Positions 13,361 through 25,775 of a stretch of 64,000 bases of DNA are shown one piece after another. Where the stretch lies: NCBI RefSeq assembly GCF_033958435.1, contig NC_134147.1:41100001-41164000 (forward strand), read 5' to 3'. Numbering within the stretch: position 1 is the first letter of the stretch; every line of letters starts with the position of its first letter. The translations under genes were made by a program, and so were the position numbers. The notes under the pieces were generated by a model. It was not told the DNA's origin and did no database searches. It saw only the letters and a list, made by a program, of their open reading frames with translations. Source of the stretch: Carettochelys insculpta (Eukaryota > Chordata > Testudines > Carettochelyidae).

Positions 13361-13758
13361 GAGTGCATCTACATTTGCATTCCTCTTTCAAAAGAGGTAT
13401 GCAAATAAGGGAAATCAAAAATGCAAATGATGTGCATATTTATGTATTTGGTGCTTCATTTGCATATTCTTATTTCAAAAGAGCTTCTTTCAAAAGAAGA
13501 AAAACAGTATAGACGCTGCTCTTTTGAAAGTAAAGCCCATCTTCGAAAGAATCTTTCTTCCCTTTATTTAACAGGAAGAAGGATTCTTTTGAAGATGGGC
13601 TTTACTTTCAAAAGAGCAGCGTCTATACTGGTTTTCTGCTTTTGAAAGAAGCTCTTTCAAAATATGCAAATGAGGTGCCAAATATGCACCTCATTTGCAT
13701 TTTATTTCCTTCATTTGCATACATCTTTCAAAAGAGGAATGCAAGTGGAGACACACCC
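13361..13758. mobile_element. Foldback element: ~200-bp inverted repeats with 12-bp loop
   Basis: Nearly the whole element is one imperfect palindrome. The arms 13,361-13,561 and 13,574-13,758 pair around a loop at 13,562-13,573. Matching blocks include TTTGCATTCCTCTTT, ATGCAAAT, GAGCTTCTTTCAAAAG, AGTATAGACGCTGCTCTTTT and AAAGCCCATCTTC on one side and their complements on the other. The flanks show a possible 3-bp CTA duplication (13,358-13,360 and 13,759-13,761). The ends GAGTGCATCTAC/GGGTGTGTCTCC resemble the GTCTACAC terminus of other elements here. There is no coding content; overlapping frames are chance. Confidence 0.85.
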
Positions 13759-13784
13759 CTAATGTTTGACCTAACAGCAGCCAT

Positions 13785-14530
13785 TGCAGGTCAGACCAAA
13801 GGCCCATCTAGCCCAGTGTCCTGTCTTCCAGCAGCAGCCAATGCCAGATGCCCCAAAGGGAGTGAACCAAATAGCTAACCAAGTGATGCATCCTGTCACC
13901 CATTCCCAAATTCTGACAAAGAGAGGATAGGAACACCGTCCCTGACCATTCTGACTAATAGCCAGTAAAGGACATATCGATCATGAATTTACCTTTCTTT
14001 GAACTCTGAGTCTGGGCTTGGACAACATCCTCCAGCAAGGAACTCCACAGATTGTGCATTATGTGAAATGGTACCTCCTCTTCCTTGTTTTCAACCTGCT
14101 ACTTGTTAATCTCATTTGGTGACCCCCTACTTGGTGTGTGATAAGAGAGTAAATAAGTCTTCTTTATTCCATTTCTTCACACAAGTCATGAGTTTATACA
14201 CCTCTACATATCCCCACTTAGTTGTCTCTTTTCCAAGCTGCGAAGTCCCACTCTTATTAATCTCTCTCCATATGGCAGCTGTTCTATATCCCTAACCATT
14301 TTTGTTGTACTCTTCTGACCCTTCTCCAATTCCAGGGTCTCTTGACATTTCCAAGATATCCCCAAGATGTGAGGTGACCATGCCTGCACACAATAGTCAA
14401 GATGTGGGTATACCATGGATTTATATTGAGTCAATAAGGTATTCCTGGTCTTATTCTTTAACCCTCGCTCAGTGATTCCCAATATTGTTTGCTTTTTGAC
14501 TGCCGCTGCACACTGAATGGGTGTTTTCGT
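13785..14530 (-). pseudogene. CR1-clade LINE fragment, reverse transcriptase C-terminal part
   Basis: On the minus strand the frame at about 14,204-14,530 reads pieces such as ERGLKNKTRNTLLTQYKSMV, HLDYCVQAWSPH and RLIRVGLRSLEKRQLSGDM. These match the end of CR1-clade reverse transcriptases (usual form: ...REVILPLYRSLVRPHLEYC...). Downstream on that strand, interrupted coding-like sequence continues to a 3' region that includes, on the plus strand, GGTCAGACCAAAGGCCCATC. Whether it is CR1 proper or a related L2/L3 branch is not clear. It is 5'-truncated, as is usual. Confidence 0.75.
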
Positions 14531-17500
14531 CTTCTTTTTTCTTTTACACTTAGCCTTGCAAGAGTAAATCGTTCCCAGCCTGCATGGTGCCAGGTAGGGG
14601 GCTTTCACCAAGGAAGAGATTCCTTGCTTTTAACTTCAGAATCTGCATATCATTGTTTTACCCATCCTACCTGGTTCCTTTAACAGCCTCTTTTGGTTCA
14701 GCTCCATTGCAAGCGCACAAAGTCATGTAGCTTACTCATTTCCCAGTTGTTATACTATGCCAGACCTTCTGGGGGGACAGTCAAACTGGAAGAGCTCACG
14801 AAAAGGAGTCTGAAGGAGAGGGCGAGTTCTCAATTCAAATGGCTTGGGAGTCTATCCAAGCACAAAAGGTAATATGGTACGGCTAACAGGGTATGAAGCA
14901 GAGAATAGGAAAGAGAAAAAGTGGTGCTAGAAAAGTAGCTTAAAAGTAATCTAGGGAACTAGGTAGACAGTCAAAAGAGAAGGAAGTAGGGTCAGTCATA
15001 TAAAGGCTTGAATGGGAAGATAAGGACGGGGACTTCTTTACAGAAAACCTGAAGAAGCCAGGGAAAGCATAAAGATGCAGGGATGTGCTCAGAGCAGCAG
15101 TAACTGAAGAACTGAACTGAACTGAACATGTCCGAAAGTAACTCACTGGATCACCACAGGCCACCTTCCCTCTGGGCCAGGTGCCACGCCCCACAGCCAG
15201 GTGTGGCCTCCATAGCCCTCCCTCCAGCCAGGCTACCCCAGACTACTTACCAGAGCTGTACAGTGTGAGCCACCACAGCCCTCGAGCCACACAAACCACG
15301 TGAACCGCCTGAGCTGCCACACCACCGGGACCAGAGGAACTGCCACAGGCTTGTCGCACCCTTTTGTGGGGTGTGTGCACAGAGCAGCTGGAGGGGTGCC
15401 CACATGTGTGGCTCTTCTGAGCTGCATTCGCCACAATCAGCTTCCCTGTTTGCCACATGTGGCAAGGGGGTTATTGGACACTGTAGAAGTAGGATCATGG
15501 AGCAATTACAGGAGAGGAGCTGCAACAGGAGAGGAGCAGCTCTGTCTCTGCAGCTCCTCTGGTTCCCCTTCACTGGGAGAGGTCAACGTTCCACGCTGGC
15601 TACTTCCATCTCCAGGCAGCAGCTGCGCAGCCTACAAGGAACATTCTCTTTCCTGCTCAACACCTCAGTCCATCTCCCCAGCACTCAGCTCAGTAACTTG
15701 GCCTAGAATCTGCCTGTGGCCCTTAGTTAAATCCAGGTGTCAATTCATGACATACATCAGATGGATTCCTTCATCTCTGGGTCACTGTAATCTCTTTCCA
15801 TCCCATGTCAATACTTCTTACCTTCCAGCACTCATAAGCAATACCCCCTCCACATATCTAAACCTCCAAACGCCCTGAACACATTTGTGATAAACAGAGA
15901 GGAAACTGGCTTGTCATTACACAAGTGACAATCTAAATTATTAATTCCCATTCTGAAACAGAACGCACCTTACCCGTGCACATACAGAAATAAGGTATTT
16001 CCTTTTCAAAGCTTTTCCACCACTATCTAGTGTTGTGCAATGCTCATTACCTTTAATCTTATTCCTACACCAACTTATTTCAACATCACCCACTACTGAA
16101 CATCTTTCCTGTTCTAATTCTCATGGAATTAGATTCGCTGCTGCAAACTAGCATCTTATGAACTCCAGAGCAAATAAGTGACATCAATGACTACATCATT
16201 ATCTTAACTGGAGAGCAAAAAAGTCTATCAAGAGCCTACAGCAATACAAAGGTAGAAATCTTAATTGCACAACGATGAAGCACTGCAGAGTTCAAGTGCC
16301 CATGACAGTCTTAAGGTTAGCATCACAGGGCACATCCACTGTGATCCAGTGCACTCAACTGGCCTGGCCTGTTCATGTGGCCTCGTGGTCACACACATCA
16401 GGTCACACACAGTGGTGGAAGAGGATATATTTATTCTTTTCTTGCAAAGTAACAACATAGTGCAGCTTAAAGCAAAGGGGATACTCCCCAGCCCAAACTC
16501 ATCCCTGCGCTCTTCTTCTGAGTTTCCCTTACATCCTGCTCCTCCAGTTTATAGCCTTCCAATTACATCATTAACCAAGTAATTACCACCTAGGTGTTCG
16601 TCACCCCACAACAGGAAGGTTGACTGCTTCCAGGTAGATCTACGGTATTATCAGTGTGGGTGGGGTGGAGGAGAAATGAGGGAGAGGAAGAATGCGGCTC
16701 ATTCCCAGTCACAGTTTGCCAAGAGAGCAAGCTCTCTCACCGGATTAGGGTGAAGTACAGGGATTCTCTTGGGTCCAACACTCCTCCCGGGATGCATGCA
16801 ATGCAGGGAAGCTACGCTGCACGGGCGGACATTCCCTCACACCTGTCAGCTATGTTCCAGTTACAGAATAAATCCTGACTTCCTTGTGTAGAGAAGATCA
16901 TTGGAGTCCAAATAGTCCCATGAATTACTAAGTCCCAAAGCCATTTGTTTATAGTGACATGCTCCTGGGTATGCATCAAGGGCCTTGCAGTGTGTTTTAA
17001 CATTCTTCCGCCATTCCGTTTACACCAATTGCTGAGCCCTGGCTAAAGGGAGCGAGATTAGAAGCATGACTCAGAGGAAACAAGATCCTCATTATATCTA
17101 ATCATGCGCAGGAAGGCTAGAACCGAATACTCCTGTGGCCATCACTAGGGCACTGTATGACTAGTAATTACTTTTATATATCTCCAAAGCATCTCACAAC
17201 ACTCCGATAAGTAGGCAGAAGGACCTGCAGATAACTGCAACTTCATGCTTACCACTCACAGCTACACTCCTGCTTAGAAACAAGAGAGACCAAGAAAACA
17301 GTCCAGCAGCTCACGGACGGAAACACAGATACCATCTCAACCCACGAAGCGAAAAGAGATTATAGCATCTCCCCATTATCAACTGTTGCTGGGAGCTTCT
17401 TGGTTATGATTAGTCAGGGCCTCCCCTAAACAGTTCTGTGTTGGGGAAGAAAACAAAACACCTTTAGCTTTCTGCTTGTTTCTCAACAGTTACTGGCACA

Positions 17501-20131
17501 TGGCAGAGAACAAAACCTTGGATCTCTATCTGATGTTTCTTTTCCATAGCAGACATGGGCAACTGACCAGGACGACCAAACAACATGTCAGAGCTTGAGT
17601 GTACAGAAAAGTTCATGCCACTCAATGAGTTGCATTAATAGGATGCCAGGCAGAGTCCCTGCAGACATACTTCCATATCCATTCCTAACAGCAAACTAGC
17701 TTGTGCTTTGGTATACAATCTCTTTGGATTTTTCTTTCAGGGATAACTGAGGAAGCTGCCAAAAATCTGTGTCGAATTTCCAATATCTGGCAAGTTACAG
17801 TGACTGGAAAAAGTAAAAGCCTCCCCTGAAGTAACTGAACCAGCTTCTTTACTGTTCACTTTTCAAACATTCTGGACAGTCTAGTTCATACTCCACTAAG
17901 GTGGCACAAAACTAGAAGTTTACCTATAGTCTGAAGAAAGTTGAAGTGAGTCCCTATATAAGTCTGAACCTGGGAAAGGATGTGAAAAGCTCCGTCCTCC
18001 TCTAGCAGTGCAATAATGGGTTGCTTAACCTCAAGCAACTTTGCCAAACATTATGCCATCTGACCTAGAAATTGTTGCCCAAATTACAAAGAGGCATGTT
18101 TTGCTGACATTACGCTGCAATACTGAGTCTAGAACGATGATACGCAGCCTGAGGCTCATGAGCTCCAGGGTAGCCAGATAACAGGGGTCAGCAAACCCCA
18201 GCACAGGTGCCAAGACTCGTGTGGGAGCCAATTTTCATCAGCACATGAGGCAGGTGCTCAGCCTCGCCCCCTCCCCTCCACCCCATATGCAGCCGGGAGC
18301 TTGCTCAAAGCCATGCTGCCTGTGGATTACAAAAAAAAAAAACACACTAACAGTAAAGTCCTCCATCTTAATTTATTAATGAAGCTAATGCAAGTAGGAC
18401 TATCGACAATTTTAAGAAGTATCACCAGCACTCAGACAACACACACAGGTCAAAAGGTCAAATTTTGGCACTCCGCCTTGGAAAGATTCCTGGCCCCTGT
18501 ATACAAAAGTATCTCCTGTACCTCTTTGAAGCAGGATATGTTATTAGCCAACTGCAATTGAATAATGCCAAATCAGTCATTGTTCTGGAAGAAAGTTTAT
18601 ATAGTATGCATATATGTGTACAGTAAATTAAATAATGAATTCACATTACTCTAGGTCTTCTGATTGCTGATGTGCCTCCTGAGCCATTGGAGTATCACTG
18701 GTCTGGAACATCCCAATAGCACACAAAAGGCTGAAGTCCACGTTTGCCATTCTAAAAGTAATTCCTGCTTTCCTGTACAGAGGTATGACAAACAAGTTAG
18801 CACTGGTGCATCAAAGCACAGGAACATTTTAATCAACAACACTGAGTTGTTATACATATGGAGCAGTAAGATAACATCACAAAAAATGAGGGCTGGCAAA
18901 GAAATTGAACAAAGCTTTGTAGCACTGCTTATAAAGAAACAGCTTTGCTGGCCTGAGAACGTCCTCCACAATGTAGTAAGGGTGTCATGCAGTACATACA
19001 CAGTGTCGTGCTATAGTGTTTCACATTGTAACAAAGTGACAAAACAAATTGATTTAGAAAGCCCTGAACGACCACCTGGAGCAGAAAAATTTGAAGCCAC
19101 ACAAGCATTAAAAAACAAGGGCATCTCTGCAAGCTGAGGGAAAAGACAATACAGGCTTCAAGCAAATTCTCCTGCCTACCCTGTAAGCTAGGCCTGTAAA
19201 CCGAGGCCCCAACCCTACCCCATAAAGGCCCAAGTAAAATTGGATTTTAGCAAGAGGTTTCAGAGAAGACCACAGTTTTGACAAGAAACTGGAGAAAACT
19301 CAGCTTAGTGAAGCAATCTTGTTGAAAGAACAATGAAAACCGAGCAGCACATTTCTAGGCTGCTGTATTTCAGTAGCCAAATAGTATGTCCTGAATCATT
19401 CTGTGTCGCAGTCTCTCCTAATGGAAGACTCTCTTACCAATCCATATTCAAAGTGGGACACAGTTAAGATTGCTTTGGAAAACGTAACCTGGAATTTCTC
19501 TGACCTTTGCACAGCTCGAACATCAAACCCAATGCCCGACTGTTAACATAGTGTTTGACAATAACAGTGCAAGACTACAGAGAATGAATTTATTGTCCAT
19601 TTTAAACGTTCACTGACGTGTCAGAGAATCACTGAACACCAGCTTAAGCATGCACAAACCTAGTTACACTTCTCCAGAACCTATGAAGTTATCCAGTATT
19701 GAGAACACATCCTTTCAACTACTTTTTCTTCCCCCTGCAAAGCAAGATACTTTCCTCATTGAAGACTACTGAAGCTCAAGAGGTGCTTTTGAACAACTGC
19801 TTTGTAGCACACTTGCTGCCTAAAACAGATAGTAGTGAAGTTCTGCTATACAGCATTTTTATCCTGTGTTTGCAACAAGATTCCATGTCAGTGCTCTTGA
19901 AAGGATTTCTTACTTTTTTACTATCTCATGCTCTTCCAAAGACAATATTGTTTTTAATTTGAGTTCATCAATGAAAATGAAATGTTCTCAAGTCAGAAAC
20001 GTCAGCTTCAAAAGCATTCCTCATTCAGCGCTTTATCCTGCCAAGTGCTGAAAACACACCTGTACCAGACTAACAAAACCCTGAAACATGAGGAAGCTCT
20101 CTCATGTGCTTAAGAGTTACATATCTGCTTA
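14531..20131. other. Intronic, mostly unrecognised
   Basis: Apart from the GC-richer stretch at 15,180-15,640 no element was identified. The 157-codon plus frame at 18,664-19,137 and the minus frame overlapping it have no recognised domain. The AACTG tandem near 15,107-15,126 is trivial. Confidence 0.5.
15180..15640. other. GC-richer stretch of unknown origin
   Basis: Composition is clearly richer in C and G than the flanks, and several long frames overlap on both strands. The plus frame 15,300-15,878 is 192 codons; three minus frames overlap it. None resembles a known protein, and codons for Cys, Ser and Arg dominate, as expected from chance frames. Short internal echoes such as GGAGAGGAGC occur near 15,510-15,540. 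It may be an unrecognised repeat. Confidence 0.4.
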
Positions 20132-20333
20132 AGTATCAGAGGGGTAGCTGAGTTAGTCTGTCTCTTCAAAAACCAAAGTCCTGTAGCACCTTATAGACTA
20201 ACCGATATTTTGGAGCATAAGCTTTCATGGGCAAAGACCTGCTTCATCAGATGCACCAGATGAAGCAGGTTTTTGCCCACGAAAGCTTATGCTCCAAAAT
20301 ATTGGTTAGTCTATAAAAGGTGCCACAGGACTT
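20132..20333 (+). mobile_element. SINE with head-to-head inverted partial copy
   Basis: A full-headed SINE starts AGTATCAGAGGGGTAGCTGA and runs through AAGTCCTGTAGCACCTTATA to CTGCTTCATCAGATGC (20,132-20,254). An inverted copy of its body then follows directly (20,259-20,333), ending GGTGCCACAGGACTT. The arms 20,175-20,250 and 20,259-20,333 form a long hairpin. Similar dimers occur at 29,961 and 43,094. Confidence 0.85.
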
Positions 20334-21218
20334 CTTGTTATATCTCCTTAAATTCTGGCAAGATAAGCAGAAGTGTACTCAGCACATTGCAGAATCTAAC
20401 CCTTTTTAAAGTCCTTTGATGAACTGGGATCTTCTCCACCCTTTAAAAAAAAAAAATAAAAAAAAAAAAAAATCAGATACAGCAAGGGCTTCAAGTGTTT
20501 TTTTTAATTTAAGCAGGTGTTTAAATCCCATTAATTTCAGTGATACCTAAGCACGTGCTTAAACATTTTGCTGAATTGGGGTAACTGGGACAAACTGTAT
20601 TACAATAGCAAATTATAAATGCGACTGTGAAGACAAATACTTATGTACAAAATCAGTATTTTAATATTTTTTTAAAAAAAAATCACTACAATAGTCAAGC
20701 TGCTATTAAAAGTCCAGAGAATAGAGAATATTTAAATTTATAGTAACCACTTACATTTAAATTAAAATTCTGAGCTTGATCTAACCAGCAAACAAAACAG
20801 AGACTGTTACTACGGACTTAAATAAAATTCAGTCAAGTTGTCCAGATGGTTTTCATTCCACAGAAAACACGGAGTCAGCAGTTTGCAGAGCATGGCATTT
20901 TCTAAATATGCAAAATAAAGGAGAAAACAATGCCCGAGAGTAAATGCTGAGCATATTGTATTTTTGTTCCAACCAAATTGCAATACAATCAATACAATCT
21001 TGCATTTCGTAGCACCTTCCATCACCCAACCCGCTGTGCAGTTAGGAGTCTAAACAAACATTTGTGCACATAGTTACACAATACATCATTTGTTGCAAAG
21101 AAAAAAAAAAAACTACCACCAATCAGTTTTCCATTTCCAAGTCCCAACAGTCCAAGCATTTCTTACTCCATTAAGCAAAACCATGCAGCAAGGGAAATAA
21201 GCATTCCATGCACTTGTG

Positions 21219-21928
21219 GGCTGCGTCTACACGTGCACGCTACTTCGAAGTAGCGGCAGTAACTTCGAAATAGCGCCCGTCACGTCTACACGTGTTGGGC
21301 GCTATTTCGAAGTTGAAATCGACGTTAGGCGGCGAGACGTCGAAGTCGCTAACCCCATGAGCGGATGGGAATAGCGCCCTACTTCGACGTTCAACATCGA
21401 AGTAGGGACGTGTAGACGATCCGCGTCCCGTAACATCGAAATAGCGGGGTCCTCCGTGGCGGCCATCAGCTGGGGGGTTGAGAGATACTCTCTCTCCAGC
21501 CCTTGTGGGGCTCTGTGGTCACCGTGGGCAGCAGCCCTTAGCCCAGGGCTTCTGAATGCTGCTGCTGCAGCTGGGGGTCCGTGCTGCATATACAGGGTCT
21601 GCAACTAGTTGTTGGCTCTGTGTATCTTGCACTGTTTAATGAAAGTGTGTCTGGGAGGGGCCCTTTAAGGGAGCGACTTGCTGTTGAGTCAGCCCCGTGA
21701 CCCTGTCTGCAGCTGTGCCTGGCTCCCTTATTTCGATGTGTGCTACTTTGCCGTGTAGACGTTCCCTCGCTCTGCCTATTTCGATGTTGGGCTGAGCAAC
21801 GTCGAAGTTGAACATCGACGTTGCCAGCCCTGGAGGACGTGTAGACGTTATTCATCGAAATAGCCTATTTCGATGTCGCAACATCGAAATAAGCTATTTC
21901 GAAGTTGGGTGCACGTGTAGACGTAGCC
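21219..21928. mobile_element. Harbinger-like nonautonomous DNA transposon, copy 1 (710 bp)
   Basis: Terminal inverted repeats are GGCTGCGTCTACACGTGCAC at the left and, inverted, GGCTACGTCTACACGTGCAC at the right (21,909-21,928). A 3-bp GTG flanks both sides (21,216-21,218 and 21,929-21,931), the duplication length typical of PIF/Harbinger. Subterminal regions are rich in TTCGAAGT/ACTTCGA palindromes. The interior is shared with the copy at 51,396-52,107, including a stretch around CTCCGTGGCGGCCATCAGCT and GGGGCCCTTTAAGGGAGC. The minus-strand frames of 100 and 105 codons have no recognised domain. Confidence 0.85.
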
Positions 21929-22399
21929 GTGATGAGTTTGTAAGCCCAGCACTTAGAAGATTATGATTTGGGTTTGGTAACAAGTCCTCAAACAGTGCTC
22001 CTATGTAATGGCAAAACTGTCCTCAAACAACTAAGGACTACAGAACTGAGATCTCCGAACAGCTAAAAAACAGTGCACGTTGAGAAAACCTACTGAGAAA
22101 AAGCACAACAAAAGGGAGGCAGTGCAGTTGCACAAACTGAACTAATTTCATAAATGTCTTATTTATTAGCAGAAAGCCAGGGAACTGTGAGAGTCCATGA
22201 AGTATGGTTAGGGGACAAGGGGTAAAGTACTGGTCAGATAATGACATGAACAAAAGTACCTCAGCAGAGTATTCAGTTCACATACCAGAAAACCTGACTA
22301 GACTGGTGAGTAAGACAAGAGCACCCCCAAGCACACAAGTGTATATTTCATCAGTTTACATGACAAGTCGTGTTAAACATTTTAGGAGTCAGGCAGCAG

Positions 22400-24465
22400 C
22401 TATAAGAAAGCAAAAGGGAAAGAACGATAGTATTAGATCTAGTAATTGGTAATTAGATTAGTCATAATATTGGATTTCAGGAAAGCAAATTTTGGTAAAC
22501 TCAGAGAGCTGGTAGGTAAGGTCCCGTAGGAAGCAAAATTAAAAGAAAACACACCCACACACACACACCCCCGAAGAGTGTTGGCATTTTTTCAATGGGA
22601 CATTATTAAGCGCCCGAAAGCAAGCTATACTGCTGCATATGAAACCCGGAAAGTATGGTAAAAGACCACCTTGGCTTATGCAGGAGATCTTGCATGATCT
22701 CAAAAGCAAAAAGGAGTCATATAAAAAGCGTAAACAGATAATATAAGCAAATAATACATGTATACAGGAGCAAGATTAGAAAGCCCAAGGCACAAAACAA
22801 GCTAGAGACATAAAGGGTAACAAGAAGTCAATCTATAAATATATTAGAAGCAAGAGAGACCAAGGACAGAGTAGGCCCACTACTCAGTGAAGAGGGAGAA
22901 ACAGTATCAGGAAACTTGGAAATGGCAGAGGTGCTTCATGACTTCTTTGTTTCAGTCTTCACCAAGAAGGCCAATGAAGAAATGCCTAACAAATGTACGC
23001 TCGTGGGAAGTGAGTAGGTTTAGAGGAAAAAAAATACAAAAAGAACAAGTTAAAAATTACTTAGCAAAATTAGATGGCTTCAAGTCACCAGGGCCTGATG
23101 AAATGCATCCTAGAATACTTAAGGAGCTGACAGAGGAGGTTTCTGAGCCTTTTGCTATCATCTCTGATAGGTCCTGGAACTCTGGAGAGATTCCAGAAGA
23201 CTGGAAAAGGGTGAACACAGTGCCCATCTATAAAGAGAAAATAGAACAACCCAGGAAGCTACAGACCAGTCAGTTTAACTTCTTTGCCAGGAAAGATGAT
23301 GGAACAAAATAATCAAGGAACTCATCTGCAAACTTCTGGATGAAAATAAGGTGACAGGCTGCATGGATGTGTAAAGAACAAATCATGCCAGACCAATGTG
23401 TGTGTGTGTTGGAGGAGGGGGGGACAGGATAACAAGTCTTGTGGATAAGGGAGAGGTGGTGGATGTGGTATACCTAGACTTCAGTAAGGCACTCAACACG
23501 GTCTCACGTGATCTTCTTGCCAACAAACTAAGCAAATACAGCTTAGATGGTGCCACTTATAGGGTGGGTGCATAAATGGCTGGCTAAACAGTCTCAGAGA
23601 ATAGTTATTAATGGTTCACAGTCATGCTGGAAGGGCATAACAAGTGGAGTTATGCAGGGATCTGTTTTGGGACCAGTTCTATTCAATATCTTCATCAACA
23701 ATTTAGATATTGGCCTACAGAGTATACTTAAGTTCGCAGACAGTACCAAGCTGGGAGGGGTTGCAATTGCTTTGAAGGACAGGCCCATAATTCAGAATGA
23801 TCTGGACAAACTGGAGAAACGTTCTGAGGTATACAGGATCAAGTGTAATAAAGACAAATGCAAAGGACTCCACTTATGAAGAAACAATTCTGCGATTCAT
23901 TAAACAAGAGTGGTGTGAGCTATTCAGCGCTCATTAGGTCTCAGTTGGAGTACTGTGTCCAATTCTAGGCACCACATTTCAAAGAAGATGTGGAGAAATT
24001 GGAGAGGGTCCAGAGAAGAACAACAAGGATGATTAAAAAGTCTAGAGAACCTGAGCTCTGAGGGAAGACTGAAAGAACTGGGCTTGTTTAGCTTAGAAAA
24101 GAGAAGACAGAAGGGACACGACAGAGGTTTTCAAGTACCTCAAAGAGGGTTACAAGGAGGAGGGAGAAAAATTGTTCTCCTTGGCCTCTGAGGATAGCAC
24201 AACGAGCAATGGGCTTAAACTGTGGCAAGGTAGGTTCAGATTAGACATTAGAAAAAAAACTTTCTAAGTGTCAGGGTGGTTAAGCACTGGAATAAGTTAC
24301 CTCGGGAGGATGTGGAATCTCCATCACTGGAGATATTTAAGAGCAGGTTAGACAGACACCTACCAGGGATGGTCTAGATGGTGTTTGGTCCTGCCAAGAG
24401 GGCAGGGAACGAGACTCTATGATTTCTTGAGGTTCCTTCCAGTTCTAGCATTCAATGACTCTACA
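22400..24465 (+). pseudogene. CR1 LINE, reverse transcriptase region, broken
   Basis: Plus-strand CR1 carrying the ORF2 reverse transcriptase as separated pieces. These are [20 protein letters not shown] (near 23,060), YLDFSKALNTVSRDLLANKL (near 23,470), GSVLGPVLFNIFINN (near 23,660) and FADSTKLGG (near 23,735). In the usual catalytic FADD box the second Asp is Ser here. Frames are broken by stops and indels, and a short GT run lies at 23,397-23,408. The 3' end is at about 24,465, after the GGTTCCTTCCAGTTCTAGCAT block. The 5' boundary is uncertain and could be up to 200 bp further left. Confidence 0.9.
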
Positions 24466-25600
24466 GATTTAGTAGATGTATTTAGTATAAACTAGCAAAC
24501 CTCTCTCCCTCTCCTGCCTCCTTCATAGCTTACCATCGTGGTGGCAAAAGACAAGAAAAAATGATTGTTCATTTCACATTCAACTTTGCATTTTAGCTAG
24601 CCAGAATGGCACAGCCAAGGCTACATCATACGGATCATCTCATAGAAGATAATAAATGTATGTGGTACTGACAGCAGGAATCAAACATCAGCTCTTAAAG
24701 AACATCTCTTGTTCTAAGCCCCATCACAAGAACAGCGATGCAACAGGTACCCGAGAGTGAAATGCTTCAGGGCGGGAGAGGCATACACCACAGGCATTTT
24801 AATGGAAGGCTCTCAGCTCTTGCACAGTGCACCATCTTCTTGACCCAAAGCACCTTCACTGAAACAAGCATTCAACGCCACACGTGGGGAAAACACACCC
24901 TGGTAAGTAAAAAGGCACAAACAAGAAGGCGGGAGAAAATACAAACCTGAACTTCCAACAGCCTTGGTTTGGCCCATGCTTATCAACAGGCAGCCTGTGA
25001 GATTCCAAGCTGAAGGTGCTGAAGTGAATGGGGCACAAAAATAATCACCCAGGATTCCACCCTAATTAACTATGACAGATTCAGTTAAATACGCCGAGCT
25101 GACTACAACAGCATTTAGAATCACAAGATGGTTGGCTGTGTTTCTGTGTTCATCTATCGATGGACTAACTTAACCCTGCACCTGTATGGTTCAAAGGGAA
25201 GATAAAGATCATTTGATCAACAGTATCAAACTCAGGTCACTGGAGGTCTAACTAAAATTAAAACTGGTACCATGCCAGACAGAGACAGAGGAGGTCAACA
25301 CACACACTCACCACTGCAGAGTTAACATGGCCTGCAGAAAAGCCACACTGAAACACCTCAGAAAATGAGCTTCTGGACAGACGACCAAGAGACCACAGCT
25401 GCTCTAGAACAATCATCACAAGACCCTTCCGAAGGAAGGCTAAGTAATAGATACTCGGATAATTAAAAGGATCCTTCACAAGGCAGTTCTCCTTAAGCAA
25501 GCCGTAACTGTTGCCTACTTATGACAGGGAAGTGGGGAACATGAATGACTACAATCATATATAGGAAGGTTAGATCACCACAGTCCCTTATGTAATCAGA
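24466..25600. other. Intronic, nothing recognised
   Basis: Single-copy-looking sequence between two CR1 pieces. Confidence 0.5.
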
Positions 25601-25775
25601 GATACACATCTCCTAGAGCTGGAAGGGACCTTGGGAGGTCATCTCATCCAGTCCCCTGCCCTCTTGGCAGGACCCAGCACCATCCCTGACATCTGTTTGC
25701 TCCAATCCCTTAATGGCCTCCTCAAGGATTGAGCTCACAGCCCCGGGTCTCCTTGTTTCACAGTGCTAAGCACTT
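25601..25775 (-). repeat. CR1 LINE 3' fragment
   Basis: The plus strand reads AGAGCTGGAAGGGACCTTGG, then GTCCCCTGCCCTCTTGGC and GCACCATCCCTGAC, which is the inverted CR1 3' end also present at 31,763 on. Confidence 0.85.

Noticed and set aside
15300..15878. A 192-codon frame as a gene
   Set aside because: No recognised domain, several competing frames on both strands, and no splice or promoter logic.
18664..19137. A 157-codon frame as a coding exon
   Set aside because: Low-complexity codon use typical of intron, overlapped by a 116-codon minus frame, and no known domain.
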